The position numbers were made by a program, and so were the translations under genes. Below are positions 50,469-58,737 of a stretch of 64,000 bases of DNA, piece after piece. The stretch spans positions 3,162,001 through 3,226,000 of the forward strand of contig NZ_CP166730.1 of assembly GCF_041320665.1 (NCBI RefSeq), written 5' to 3'. The notes below the pieces were generated by a model, which had not been told where the DNA came from, ran no database searches, and saw nothing but the letters and a program-made list of their open reading frames with translations. This DNA comes from Comamonas sp. GB3 AK4-5. Its GTDB lineage: Bacteria; Pseudomonadota; Gammaproteobacteria; Burkholderiales; Burkholderiaceae_C. Position 1 is the first letter of the stretch. Each line of letters begins with the position of its first letter.

Positions 50469-52018
50469 TGCGCCACCTTGCCCCATTCCTGCTCGTAGGT
50501 ATGCACCAGCACCTGGTTGGACAAACGATTCACCTCGGCCGGCACACGGTCCATATCCAGCGGGAAATTCACCATCTGCGCCAGCGTGGGCAGGGTCAGA
50601 AAACGCAGGCCCTCCGGCAGCGCTTGCGGCATGCGCCAGGGCCGGCGGCTGGCCAGCACAAAGCCCCATTCACCAAAGCTGGGCACATGCACGTGGTAGG
50701 GCGTGGTGGCAAAGCCCACCGACTCAATCGTCTGCACCACGGTCCAGAAGCTCTGGCGTGCAATCAGTGGCGAGGTGGTCTGCACCACGGCATAGCCGCT
50801 GGCGGCCAGGCGCTGGTTCAGCAGCGCATAAAAACTGTTGGTGAACAGCTTGCCAATGGCAAAGTTGGTGGGATCGGGGAAGTCCACGATGACGACGTCG
50901 AACACCTCAGACGTCTGCTGCAGCCACTGGAAAGCATCGGTGTTGACGATGGACACACGCGGGTCATTCAACACCCTGCCATTGAGGGCGCTCATCAAGG
51001 GGTTGTGGGTGAACAGCGCGGTCATGGCCGGGTCCAGCTCCACCAGGGTGACGGCTTGCACACCGGGGTATTTGAGTACTTCGCGCACGGCCATGCCATC
51101 GCCACCGCCCAGCACTGCTACTTTCTTTGGAGCGCCATGTGCAGCCATGGCAGGGTGTACAAGGGCTTCGTGGTAGCGGTACTCGTCACTTTGCGCAAAC
51201 TGCAGATTGCCATTGAGGTACAGGCGCGCGCCCTGGCGCCCCTGGGTGACCACGATGCGCTGGTAGGCGCTGCTGCTGCTGAGCACGATGCGGTCCTGGT
51301 AGAAATGGTCATCGGCAATGCGCGTCAAATGCTCCGCCCCCCAGATGCCCGTGCCCAGCGTTGCCAGCACGGCCGCACAGCTCCAGGCATGGGCGCGGAA
51401 GTTGCGCAGCTCATGGCGAAACAGCCACAGCGCCCACACGGCCACGGCCGCGTTCATAAAGCCGAACAGCAGGCCGGTGCGCACCAGACCCAGCTGCGGC
51501 ACCAGCACCAGCGGAAACGCCAGCGACACAGCCAGCGCGCCCAGGTAGTCGAAGGTGAGCACCTGCGACACCAAATCCTTGAGCGAGGCATTGCGCTTGA
51601 GGATGCGCATCACCAGCGGAATCTCCAACCCCACCAGCGCACCCACCAGCAGCACCATGCCGTAGAGCAAAAAGCGAAAAGCCCCGGGCACATAGGCATT
51701 GGCCAGAAACAGCACCGCAGGCAAGGCACCGCCAATCAAGGCCACCAGCAGCTCGACACGCAGAAAATGCGCCGGCAGCTGGTCTTCAAAATAGCGCGAC
51801 AGCCAGGAGCCAATGCCCATGGCAAACAGATAGGTGCCGATGATGGTGGAGAACTGCAGCACCGAGTCCCCCAGCAGATAGGACGCCAGCGCCCCCGCCG
51901 CCAGCTCATACAGCAAGCCGCAGGCCGCAATCACGAACACGCTGGCCAGCAGCGCCACATCCATAGACCGGGGCCCTGCGCGCTGCGCCACTGCTTTCAC
52001 ATTCACCACATCATCCAT
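50465..52018 (-). CDS. Membrane-bound spermidine synthase-like aminopropyltransferase
   Basis: 517-residue protein with about seven N-terminal membrane helices (residues 20-215) fused to a cytoplasmic polyamine synthase domain (about 225-470). The dcSAM/SAM loop AVLGGGDGMAVREVL, the acidic VELDPAM and the catalytic-site VDFPDPTN are intact. Soluble SpeE lacks the membrane part. This membrane type typically occurs with DUF350 and DUF4178 genes, as here, and from memory has been linked to PspA-type envelope stress systems. Whether it makes spermidine or modifies another amine is unknown. Its stop overlaps the start of the flavoprotein gene by four bases. Confidence 0.88.
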   Translation of the reverse strand: MDDVVNVKAVAQRAGPRSMDVALLASVFVIAACGLLYELAAGALASYLLGDSVLQFSTIIGTYLFAMGIGSWLSRYFEDQLPAHFLRVELLVALIGGALPAVLFLANAYVPGAFRFLLYGMVLLVGALVGLEIPLVMRILKRNASLKDLVSQVLTFDYLGALAVSLAFPLVLVPQLGLVRTGLLFGFMNAAVAVWALWLFRHELRNFRAHAWSCAAVLATLGTGIWGAEHLTRIADDHFYQDRIVLSSSSAYQRIVVTQGRQGARLYLNGNLQFAQSDEYRYHEALVHPAMAAHGAPKKVAVLGGGDGMAVREVLKYPGVQAVTLVELDPAMTALFTHNPLMSALNGRVLNDPRVSIVNTDAFQWLQQTSEVFDVVIVDFPDPTNFAIGKLFTNSFYALLNQRLAASGYAVVQTTSPLIARQSFWTVVQTIESVGFATTPYHVHVPSFGEWGFVLASRRPWRMPQALPEGLRFLTLPTLAQMVNFPLDMDRVPAEVNRLSNQVLVHTYEQEWGKVAH

Positions 52019-52064
52019 GGACTCTTTCCATCTCGCTCCGCACCAGAACCGCCTCGTGCTGGCA

Positions 52065-52125
52065 ACCCCTCACCCCTCCCCTCTCCCCGAAGGGGCGAGG
52101 GAGTAAAGCCCGAAGGGCCCGCAGC
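52065..52125 (-). repeat. REP-like hairpin repeat, family B (copy 2)
   Basis: CCCCTCACCCCTCCCCTCTC then CCCCGAAGGGGCGAGGGAGT: the reverse complement of the pattern at 34188-34245, including CTCCCTCGCCCC and the GGTGAGGGG tail. It lies at the upstream edge of the aminopropyltransferase gene inside the 300-base gap from DUF350. Confidence 0.7.
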
Positions 52126-52210
52126 ATGCCATCCCCACAGGAATGACAGGCACGCCACCGCCCCTCCAAGTAGACCCGCGCCGCACAAAACCGGCGCAGC
52201 CCAAGCCAGG

Positions 52211-52306
52211 GCACCGCACAAGGGTCGCCCCGCAGCGCCGGTGCCGTCCCCCTCCCTCGCACAGCGAGAGAGAGGGGGAAGACGCGAAGCGGCTCAGGGG
52301 GTGTCA
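52211..52306 (-). repeat. Dispersed GC-rich repeat, family A (copy 3)
   Basis: Shares GCACCGCACAAGGGTCGCCC...GGTGCCGTCCCC...GGGGGAAGACGCG...GCTCAGGGGG with the other family A copies. An internal CCTCCCTCGCACAGCGAGAG hairpin-like insertion distinguishes it. Together with the family B repeat it fills most of the 52019-52318 gap, where no gene is seen. Confidence 0.7.
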
Positions 52307-52318
52307 AATTCAGGCGTC

Positions 52319-52537
52319 TCAGTGAATCGCCGCAGCCACGATGATGCTGATGCCCAGGCACATGGCGGCCACCACCATGGCCAGAGCCTTGTTGTGCTTT
52401 TCCACGATCTCGGCCCACATGTCCACGGGCGTGATCTTGTCGATGATGATGAAGCACAGCCAGAACACCACCACGCCCACCAGCGCGTAGAGGATGGAGC
52501 CGAAAAAAGCCTGGGGATTGAACCAGTTGAAGTTCAT
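52319..52537 (-). CDS. DUF350 (YjfL-type) membrane protein
   Basis: 72-residue protein with two membrane helices (about residues 12-33 and 50-71) and the family segment FWLCFIIIDKITPVDMWAEI. DUF350 proteins are small inner-membrane proteins of unknown function found beside spermidine synthase-like and DUF4178 genes. GGAGAACTTGCC precedes the ATG at 52537, a strong ribosome site. Only 28 bases separate it from the DUF4178 gene upstream. Family members often have two such units; this one has a single unit. Confidence 0.85.
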   Translation of the reverse strand: MNFNWFNPQAFFGSILYALVGVVVFWLCFIIIDKITPVDMWAEIVEKHNKALAMVVAAMCLGISIIVAAAIH

Positions 52538-52565
52538 GGCAAGTTCTCCTTGTCTGCCGGAAAAA

Positions 52566-54098
52566 TCATTTGTGGCTGCCACCCGAGGTGTAGCCGCCAT
52601 AGGAGCCGCTGCTGGAGCGGCTGTAAGTGCAATTGGGATCGGTGCGCGGATCGCAGCTCGGGCTGGAAATACAGGCCCGCAGAAACGGCAGCAGGAACAG
52701 CAGCAAAAACAGCCAGAACAAGATGGTGCCCAGGCTGAACTTGCTGCCCGACAAGGGGCCGGCCTGTGAGCGGTCCTTGAGCTTGCCCACACCAAAGGCC
52801 TGGGCCAGGGTCTCTGCCGAGACCTGCTGGCCATGCGTCCAGGTGGTTTCGCCCTGCTCGGTCTCCTGGGCCAGCGAAGACCGCTTGCCATGGTTCACAT
52901 AGTCCACGTTGTCGGTGGTCTGCCCCTGGCGCACCGGCCAGTAAAACTCGCCTTCCGCGTAGTCTGTGCTGGCCTGGTAGGTCGATTCGCGCACATATTG
53001 CTTGCGCAAATAGGTGGCCGTCCCCCCGGTCTTGGACAGCTTGGGCACACCGCTGACCACGCGCGCCATGCTCCAGCCATCTTCGCTGTCGACCAAGAAG
53101 GCAAAACCTGCCTTGCGCTGGTAGAGCAGGTATTCGTCCCAGCTGAAGCTTTCGTTGCCGTCCTCGTCCTGCTCATGGCCGGTGCGCCTTTGAAAGCCCA
53201 CGACCTGCCAGACCAGCCCGTCGAGCTGGCCTTCGCTGCCCAGGGGAATCTGGGGCTTGATGCGGCGGCGCTGCTCGGCATATTGCAGCGCCTGGCCCAG
53301 GCCGGCCGACAGATCGACCAGGCTGCCGCAGCTGGGGCAGCTCAGGGTTTTGCTGCCGCCAAAGCGCAGCTCCAATGCGGCCGCGCAATGCGGGCAATTG
53401 AAATGCTGGCCCTGCTCACGCTGCAGCGCCGGGCCTTCGCGCAGGCCCTGCATCTGCAGCGCATCCAGCTGCACGGGCATGCCCAGGCTGCTGCCGGGCG
53501 GCTTGCTGCCAAAGTCCACGGACCACACCCGTTCCTGGGGGTCGCGCAACTCCACCAGCTTGAAGCTGCGCCCTATGGGGGGCAGCTCGGTCAGCTGGCC
53601 CTGGGCCGCAGCCACCTGGGCGTTTTGCACGCTGCTGACGGTGAACTCATCGCCCCCCGCCATCACCGCGCGCCCCAGCTTCCAGTCGCGGGCCACAAAG
53701 CCCTTGGGCTGAAAGCCCGGAGGCTGCCAGGGGCGCGACAGCACCCAGCTGCCGTTGTCCTCGCTCAGCCAGCCCAGTTGGCCGTCGCTGAAATCCAGCA
53801 CCCATTCATTCCACGCGCCGGCATCGCTGCGCAGCTGCAGCCGCCCCACCACGGTGAAAGGGATGGATACCCCCCGGCGGTCGGGCGCCTGCCCGGTGGC
53901 GCCGATCTGCAGCGGGCTGTAGTCCTCAAAGACTTCGGCCATGCTGCCCACGCGCTCCAACACCTCACCGCGCCGCGCCACGGTGCTGCGGCAAAACGCG
54001 CAGACAGCAAATGCCGCTTGCGCGTTGGCGAAATGCACGGGCGCGCCGCAGCCAGGACAGGGCGCGCTGTAATCACGCTGCGATGGACTGGAAGCCAT
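52566..54098 (-). CDS. DUF4178 protein with zinc ribbons and C-terminal membrane anchor
   Basis: 510-residue protein with an unusual layout. An N-terminal zinc ribbon (CPGCG...CAFC, residues 14-37) leads to a first DUF4178-like beta domain (about 50-200). A second ribbon (CPHC...CPSC, about 235-260) precedes a second domain (about 275-425). A hydrophobic helix (about 462-480, LGTILFWLFLLLFLLPFL) and a Ser/Gly-rich tail close the chain. The start MASSPSQRD at 54098 is chosen so the ribbon is near the N-terminus. It heads the operon DUF4178-DUF350-aminopropyltransferase-flavoprotein. Function is unknown; an envelope-associated role is inferred from context. Confidence 0.85.
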   Translation of the reverse strand: MASSPSQRDYSAPCPGCGAPVHFANAQAAFAVCAFCRSTVARRGEVLERVGSMAEVFEDYSPLQIGATGQAPDRRGVSIPFTVVGRLQLRSDAGAWNEWVLDFSDGQLGWLSEDNGSWVLSRPWQPPGFQPKGFVARDWKLGRAVMAGGDEFTVSSVQNAQVAAAQGQLTELPPIGRSFKLVELRDPQERVWSVDFGSKPPGSSLGMPVQLDALQMQGLREGPALQREQGQHFNCPHCAAALELRFGGSKTLSCPSCGSLVDLSAGLGQALQYAEQRRRIKPQIPLGSEGQLDGLVWQVVGFQRRTGHEQDEDGNESFSWDEYLLYQRKAGFAFLVDSEDGWSMARVVSGVPKLSKTGGTATYLRKQYVRESTYQASTDYAEGEFYWPVRQGQTTDNVDYVNHGKRSSLAQETEQGETTWTHGQQVSAETLAQAFGVGKLKDRSQAGPLSGSKFSLGTILFWLFLLLFLLPFLRACISSPSCDPRTDPNCTYSRSSSGSYGGYTSGGSHK

Positions 54099-54301
54099 GG
54101 GTACCAAGGTCTGAAATCGATAAAAAAGGAGCAGCCTGTGCACACTCCCTACGGCGTGCAGACTGCCAGAGCATGAAAGCAGCCGCAGTATAGGCGCAGC
54201 CTGCTACGGATTCAGGAGCCGCACCTATCCACCCTTCCCGCTCTATTCGAGCCTGCCCTGGCATCCATTACGCAATGGGCAGGAGCGGGGACCAAAAAAC
54301 A

Positions 54302-54337
54302 AAAAAGCCTCTCGCTTTGGAAAGCGAAAGGCTTTTT
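54302..54337 (-). terminator. Terminator of tRNA-Val(GAC) copy 2
   Basis: Two-part stem AAAAAGCCT/AGGCTTTTT with inner CGCTTT/AAAGCG, followed on the minus strand by a run of Ts. It lies five bases past the tRNA 3' end. Confidence 0.85.
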
Positions 54338-54342
54338 GATTT

Positions 54343-54419
54343 TGGTAGGCGCGATTGGACTCGAACCAACGACCCCCACCATGTCAAGGTGGTGCTCTAA
54401 CCAGCTGAGCTACGCGCCT
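54343..54419 (-). tRNA. tRNA-Val(GAC), copy 2
   Basis: Same 77-base sequence as 46652-46728, anticodon GAC, CCA encoded. It lies 34 bases downstream of the relA stop on the same strand and may be cotranscribed with relA or have its own promoter. Confidence 0.96.
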
Positions 54420-54453
54420 GTGTTTGTTCGAGAAAGCGATTCTAGCACGGTTT

Positions 54454-56700
54454 TCAACGCCTTCTGGCCGAGCGCACACCAGGCACGCCAGAAACAATGC
54501 CCAGCACCTTGTTCAGCCGCACGGAGTCGGAGACTTCCACGGTGAACGTCATCCAGGCCGTGCCCTTGACGGACTGGGTCTGCACACCGATCACATTGGT
54601 CTTTTCACGGGCGAACACTTCCGAGATGTCGCGCAGCAGGCCCTGGCGGTCAGCGGCTTCCACGGCCACGTCCACCGGATAGACCGCCGAGTTGACCGCA
54701 GCCTTGGGTTGGCCCCAGGCCACGTCGATGACCCGCTCCTCATAGCGCGCGGCCATCTCACGGAAGTTGCTGCAATCGGAGCGGTGCACGCTGACGCCCT
54801 TGCCCCGCGTGACAAAGCCACGGATATCGTCCGGCGGTGCGGGCTTGCAGCATTTGGCCAGCTGGGTCATCAGCGAATCCACGCCGACCACCAGCACGCC
54901 ACCTTTTTGCGATTCGCTGCGCGGCTTGCGCACCACCTGCTGTATGTCTTCCTCGGCCGCAACGGGCTCAGGGGGCGGACGCAGCACGATCTCGATGTTG
55001 CGCAGCGAGTATTCGTCCTTGCCCACCACCTCAAACATGCCGTCGGCCGACTTGAAGCCCAGCTGCGCAGCCAGCTCGTCGAGCTTGGTGGCGGTCTTGC
55101 CCTCGCGCTGCAGCAGTTTTTCCACGGCTTCGCGGCCACGGGTCACGGTTTCATGCGTGGCCTGGGCGTTGAACCAGGCACGCACCTTGGCCTTGGCCCG
55201 GTTGCTGGTGAGGTAGCCCAGATCGGAGTTGAGCCAATCACGCGAGGGGCGCCCCTCCTTGACGGTGGTGATCTCCACGGTCTGGCCGCTTTGCAGCGGG
55301 GTGTTCAGCGGCACCATGGCGCCGTCCACGCGTGCGCCCCGGCAGCGGTGGCCCAGGCTGGTGTGCACGGAATAGGCAAAGTCCACCGGCGTGGCGCCCT
55401 GGGGCAGCTCGATCACCGCCGCATCGGGCGTGAGCACATAGATGCGGTCGTCAAACAGGTTGCGGTGGGCAGGCCCTTCGGACAGATCCTGACCCCAGGC
55501 CAGCAACTGGCGCAGCACGGCGATCTTGGCGTCGTACTCGCTGGTGGCGGACACGCCGGCATAGCCCTTGGTGCCGGCCTCTTTGTAGGCCCAGTGCGCG
55601 GCCACGCCATGCTCGGCGTGGTCATGCATGGCCTGGGTGCGAATCTGGATTTCGATGGCCCGGCCCTGGGCATCGCGCACCACGGTGTGCAGCGACTGGT
55701 AGCCGTTGGGCTTGGGCTTGGCGATGTAGTCGTCGAACTCCGATTCGATGGGCTGGAAATGCTCATGCACCCAGGACAAGGTGGTGTAGCAGTCCTTGAC
55801 ATTGGGCACCACCACGCGCAGCGCGCGGATGTCGAACACCTGGTCAAAGTCCAGCGACTTGCCGCGCATCTTCTTGACGATGCTGTAGATATGCTTGGGC
55901 CGGCCCTGCACCGTGGCGCTGATGCTGTAGGCACGCAGCTCGGATTCCAGCCGCGCACGCAGCTGTTCCATATAGATCTCGCGCTCGGCCCGTTTTTCGT
56001 CCAGGTTCTTGGCAATCTGGCGATAGGTCTCGGGCTCCAGAAAGCGGAAGGACAGGTCTTCCAGCTCCCACTTGAGCTGCCAGATGCCCAGGCGATTGGC
56101 CAGCGGCGCAAACACATGCAGGGCCTCGCGCGCCATCGTCGGGGACACGACGCGCTTGGTGGCCGCGTAGTAGCGCAGCGTCTGCAGGCGCGAAGCCAGG
56201 CGCAGCAGCACCACACGCACATCGCGCGAGAAGCCCAGCAGCATCTTGCGCACGGTTTCTGCCTGGGTGGCGAGGTCATCCACGCGCTGGCCGCTGCTGG
56301 CGGCATCGCGCGCCTGCTGCTGCACATGCATCAGCTTGGTGGTTTCCACGGCCAATGTGGCGAAGTTGGCGCCAAAGGCCTTGGTCAGCACTTCCTGCGG
56401 CTTGTTCAGGTGCAGGCTGGCATAGACCAGATAGACCGCGGCCTGCATGGTTTCCGAGCCGCCAATGCCATACAAAATGGCGGCCACCGCATCGGCGTGG
56501 GCCAGTGCGTTTTCACCTGTACCCAGCAATTCACCGGCCAGCAGCGGCTCGGCAAAGGCGCGTGCGCGCACCAGGGCATTGGCCTGGTCCGGCATGGACT
56601 GCGAGGTGGCCGCAATCAGTGCCGGCGTCATCGGCACGGTGCCCCCGGTTGGCGAGCCTGCCTCCACGGTGGTGGGCGGCAAAGAGGTCACACTTCTCAT
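54454..56700 (-). CDS. relA: (p)ppGpp synthetase, RelA type
   Basis: 748-residue stringent-response enzyme that makes (p)ppGpp from GTP/GDP and ATP on starved ribosomes. The N-terminal HD-like region is degenerate: HADAVAAILYGIGGSETMQ lacks the HDxxED hydrolase motif, so it is probably synthase-only. The synthetase domain has RVVVPNVKDCY and EFDDYIAKPKPNGYQSLHT, where the EFDD form marks the RelA (EXDD) class rather than SpoT (RXKD). The TGS (VLTPDAAVIELPQGATPVDFAYSVHT), zinc-finger (LAKCCKPAPPDDI) and ACT domains follow. Start ATG 56700. An alpha/beta hydrolase gene lies 49 bases upstream on the same strand. Confidence 0.95.
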   Translation of the reverse strand: MRSVTSLPPTTVEAGSPTGGTVPMTPALIAATSQSMPDQANALVRARAFAEPLLAGELLGTGENALAHADAVAAILYGIGGSETMQAAVYLVYASLHLNKPQEVLTKAFGANFATLAVETTKLMHVQQQARDAASSGQRVDDLATQAETVRKMLLGFSRDVRVVLLRLASRLQTLRYYAATKRVVSPTMAREALHVFAPLANRLGIWQLKWELEDLSFRFLEPETYRQIAKNLDEKRAEREIYMEQLRARLESELRAYSISATVQGRPKHIYSIVKKMRGKSLDFDQVFDIRALRVVVPNVKDCYTTLSWVHEHFQPIESEFDDYIAKPKPNGYQSLHTVVRDAQGRAIEIQIRTQAMHDHAEHGVAAHWAYKEAGTKGYAGVSATSEYDAKIAVLRQLLAWGQDLSEGPAHRNLFDDRIYVLTPDAAVIELPQGATPVDFAYSVHTSLGHRCRGARVDGAMVPLNTPLQSGQTVEITTVKEGRPSRDWLNSDLGYLTSNRAKAKVRAWFNAQATHETVTRGREAVEKLLQREGKTATKLDELAAQLGFKSADGMFEVVGKDEYSLRNIEIVLRPPPEPVAAEEDIQQVVRKPRSESQKGGVLVVGVDSLMTQLAKCCKPAPPDDIRGFVTRGKGVSVHRSDCSNFREMAARYEERVIDVAWGQPKAAVNSAVYPVDVAVEAADRQGLLRDISEVFAREKTNVIGVQTQSVKGTAWMTFTVEVSDSVRLNKVLGIVSGVPGVRSARRR

Positions 56701-56749
56701 AAGCGCCCCCCCCGTCCGACCTGGCTTTGCAGCTGTTGTTGTTCTTGCG

Positions 56750-57682
56750 TCATTCACTGCCCAATAAAAAATCCCGCACGACCTGAACCTGGTCGGCTGC
56801 GACCAAGGTGGGGGCATGTCCCACATTTGCAAGCGTGATGCATCGTGCGCGGGGCCCACGCTGCTGCATGGCCTGTGCCGTGGCGGCGGTCAACAGGTCG
56901 GACTGTGCCCCATGCAAGAGCAAGGTCTGTGCCGTGATCTGGTCGTACAGCTGCCACACCAGGGCCTCGCCCTGGGCCGCATCTTGCTGGGTCATGGCAC
57001 GCAGCGCCACACCAATGGCCGGGTCATAGTGCAGACCCAGCCCCCCTTCAGGCAAGGGTTTGAGCATGGGGGCCGTCAGCGCCAGCCACTCGGCATCGGT
57101 GTGTGGACCGAAGCCGGCCGAAATCATGCGCAGCGATGCCGCTGCCTGCTCGAGATTGGCGAAATGCACCGGCTCGCCCACATAGCCGGCGATGCGCTGC
57201 AAGGCCGCCCACTCCAGCGCAGGGCCTACGTCGTTGAGCACCAGGCGCCGAATCGGCGCAGGCAGTGGCAAATGGGGCTGGCCCGCCAAGCCCATGCCGA
57301 TCAGCCCGCCCATGCTGGTGCCTACCCAATCCAAGGTGGATATAGGCGCCTGCTGCTGCAGATGCTGTAGCAGCACCAGCATGTCCAGCGCGTATTGCGG
57401 CACGGCGTAATGCAGCGGGTTGGCCAGCCATTCGCTCTGGCCGCGCCCGGCAACGTCCGGGCAGATGACACGGGCATGGGGGGCCAGCGCCTGGGCCAGC
57501 ACATCAAAGTCCCGCCCCTGCCTTGTCAGGCCGTGCACACACACCACCACATGCGGGTGGGTGGGATTGCCTGTGGCATTCCACTCCCAATAGGCCATAC
57601 GGTGATCGCTGCGCACGGGGCCTGTGGATGCCTGCTGGGCAGCGCCGGGGCAGGTTACGTAGTTCAGCGTAGGTTCAATCAT
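56750..57682 (-). CDS. Alpha/beta hydrolase
   Basis: 310-residue alpha/beta-hydrolase fold protein. The oxyanion segment VVVCVHGLTRQGRDFD, the nucleophile elbow DWVGTSMGGLIG (Ser at about residue 123) and the late histidine in LANVGHAPTLV give a complete Ser-Asp-His arrangement. The acid is probably in LLHGAQSDLLT. The substrate cannot be assigned; similar genes are common in betaproteobacteria. The ATG at 57682 is preferred over one 45 bases upstream because that region contains the divergent promoter with the dehydrogenase gene. It may share a transcript with relA. Confidence 0.88.
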   Translation of the reverse strand: MIEPTLNYVTCPGAAQQASTGPVRSDHRMAYWEWNATGNPTHPHVVVCVHGLTRQGRDFDVLAQALAPHARVICPDVAGRGQSEWLANPLHYAVPQYALDMLVLLQHLQQQAPISTLDWVGTSMGGLIGMGLAGQPHLPLPAPIRRLVLNDVGPALEWAALQRIAGYVGEPVHFANLEQAAASLRMISAGFGPHTDAEWLALTAPMLKPLPEGGLGLHYDPAIGVALRAMTQQDAAQGEALVWQLYDQITAQTLLLHGAQSDLLTAATAQAMQQRGPRARCITLANVGHAPTLVAADQVQVVRDFLLGSE

Positions 57683-57750
57683 CAAACAGACTTTCCGAGG
57701 CGCACCCCATAATGGACGCTTGCCCATCGTAATAGATTCGGAGATGCTGC

Positions 57751-58533
57751 ATGCTCAAAGGAAAAACGGCACTGGTGACAGGTTCCACCAGCGGGATTGG
57801 CCTGGGAATTGCCCAGGCACTGGCGCGACAGGGCGCCCATGTCGTGCTCAACGGTTTTGGTGATACCGAAGGCCCCATGGCCGCAGTGCTTGAAGCCGGC
57901 AAAGCCCATGGCGTGCGCGTGGCCCACCATGGCGCCGACATGAGCAAAGCCGAAGACATTGAGGCCATGATGGCCTTCGCTGCCAAGGAGTTCGGCCAGG
58001 TGGACATTCTGGTGAACAACGCCGGCATCCAGCATGTGGCCAATGTGCAGGACTTCCCCGTGGACAAGTGGAATGCCATCATTGCCATCAACCTCAGCAG
58101 CGCTTTTCACACCACACGACTGGCGCTGCCTGCCATGCAAAAGACCAACTGGGGCCGCATCATCAATGTGGCCTCCGTCCACGGCCTGGTGGGATCGGCC
58201 CAGAAATCGGCCTATGTGGCGGCCAAGCATGGCATCGTGGGCCTGACCAAGGTGACCGCACTGGAGAACGCCACCTCCGGCGTCACCTGCAATGCCATTT
58301 GCCCCGGCTGGGTGCTGACGCCCCTGGTGCAAAAGCAGGTGGATGCCAAGGCCCAGGCGCAAGGCATCTCGAACGTCGACGCCACCAAACAGCTGCTGGG
58401 CGAGAAAGAGCCCTCCATGCAGTTCACCACCCCCGAGGAACTGGGCGAGCTGGCCGTATTCTTCTGCTCCCCCGCCGCCAACAATGTGCGCGGCGTGGCC
58501 TGGAATATGGACGGCGGCTGGGCTGCCCAGTAA
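57751..58533 (+). CDS. bdhA: 3-hydroxybutyrate dehydrogenase
   Basis: 260-residue short-chain dehydrogenase that interconverts 3-hydroxybutyrate and acetoacetate with NAD, part of polyhydroxybutyrate use. It begins MLKGKTALVTGSTSGIGLGIAQALA; LVNNAGIQHVANVQDFP and YVAAKHGIVGLTKVTALE (Tyr-x3-Lys) are typical, and the substrate-loop residues SVHGLVGSAQKSAY match known 3-hydroxybutyrate dehydrogenases. It is divergent from the alpha/beta hydrolase gene, 68 bases apart, and ends in a good terminator. I know the family well; the substrate call is firm but still by resemblance. Confidence 0.9.
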   Translation: MLKGKTALVTGSTSGIGLGIAQALARQGAHVVLNGFGDTEGPMAAVLEAGKAHGVRVAHHGADMSKAEDIEAMMAFAAKEFGQVDILVNNAGIQHVANVQDFPVDKWNAIIAINLSSAFHTTRLALPAMQKTNWGRIINVASVHGLVGSAQKSAYVAAKHGIVGLTKVTALENATSGVTCNAICPGWVLTPLVQKQVDAKAQAQGISNVDATKQLLGEKEPSMQFTTPEELGELAVFFCSPAANNVRGVAWNMDGGWAAQ

Positions 58534-58553
58534 GCCCCCGGCCCTGAAAAATC

Positions 58554-58585
58554 AAAGCCCTGCGGCCTCTGCCCAGGGCTTTTTT
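58554..58585 (+). terminator. Terminator of bdhA
   Basis: Stem AAAGCCCTG/CAGGGCTTT with an 11-base loop, followed by T6. It lies 20 bases past the stop codon. Confidence 0.85.
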
Positions 58586-58637
58586 CATGCGCAACGGATG
58601 GCAAAACAGGTGTGTCGTACCCAGGCTGTATAAAGCT

Positions 58638-58733
58638 GGCGCGCCCCATCCCCGAAACACCGCGCAAGGGCCGCCCCGCCGCGCCGGTGTCGTCCCCTGG
58701 GGGGAAGGCGCCGAAGGCGACTCAGGGGGGGAT
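58638..58733 (-). repeat. Dispersed GC-rich repeat, family A (copy 4)
   Basis: Located between the bdhA terminator and the convergent SIMPL gene. It is nearly identical to the reverse complement of 33968-34047. It ends only a few bases before the SIMPL stop codon, as copy 1 does for the cheW-like gene. Confidence 0.8.
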
Positions 58734-58737
58734 TCAC

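Noticed and set aside
49574-52738. Very long plus-strand open frame (about 1050 codons) opposite the flavoprotein, aminopropyltransferase and DUF350 genes
   Set aside because: It is antisense to well-supported genes, crosses intergenic repeats and reads as low-complexity Pro/Arg/His-rich sequence typical of GC-rich shadow frames.
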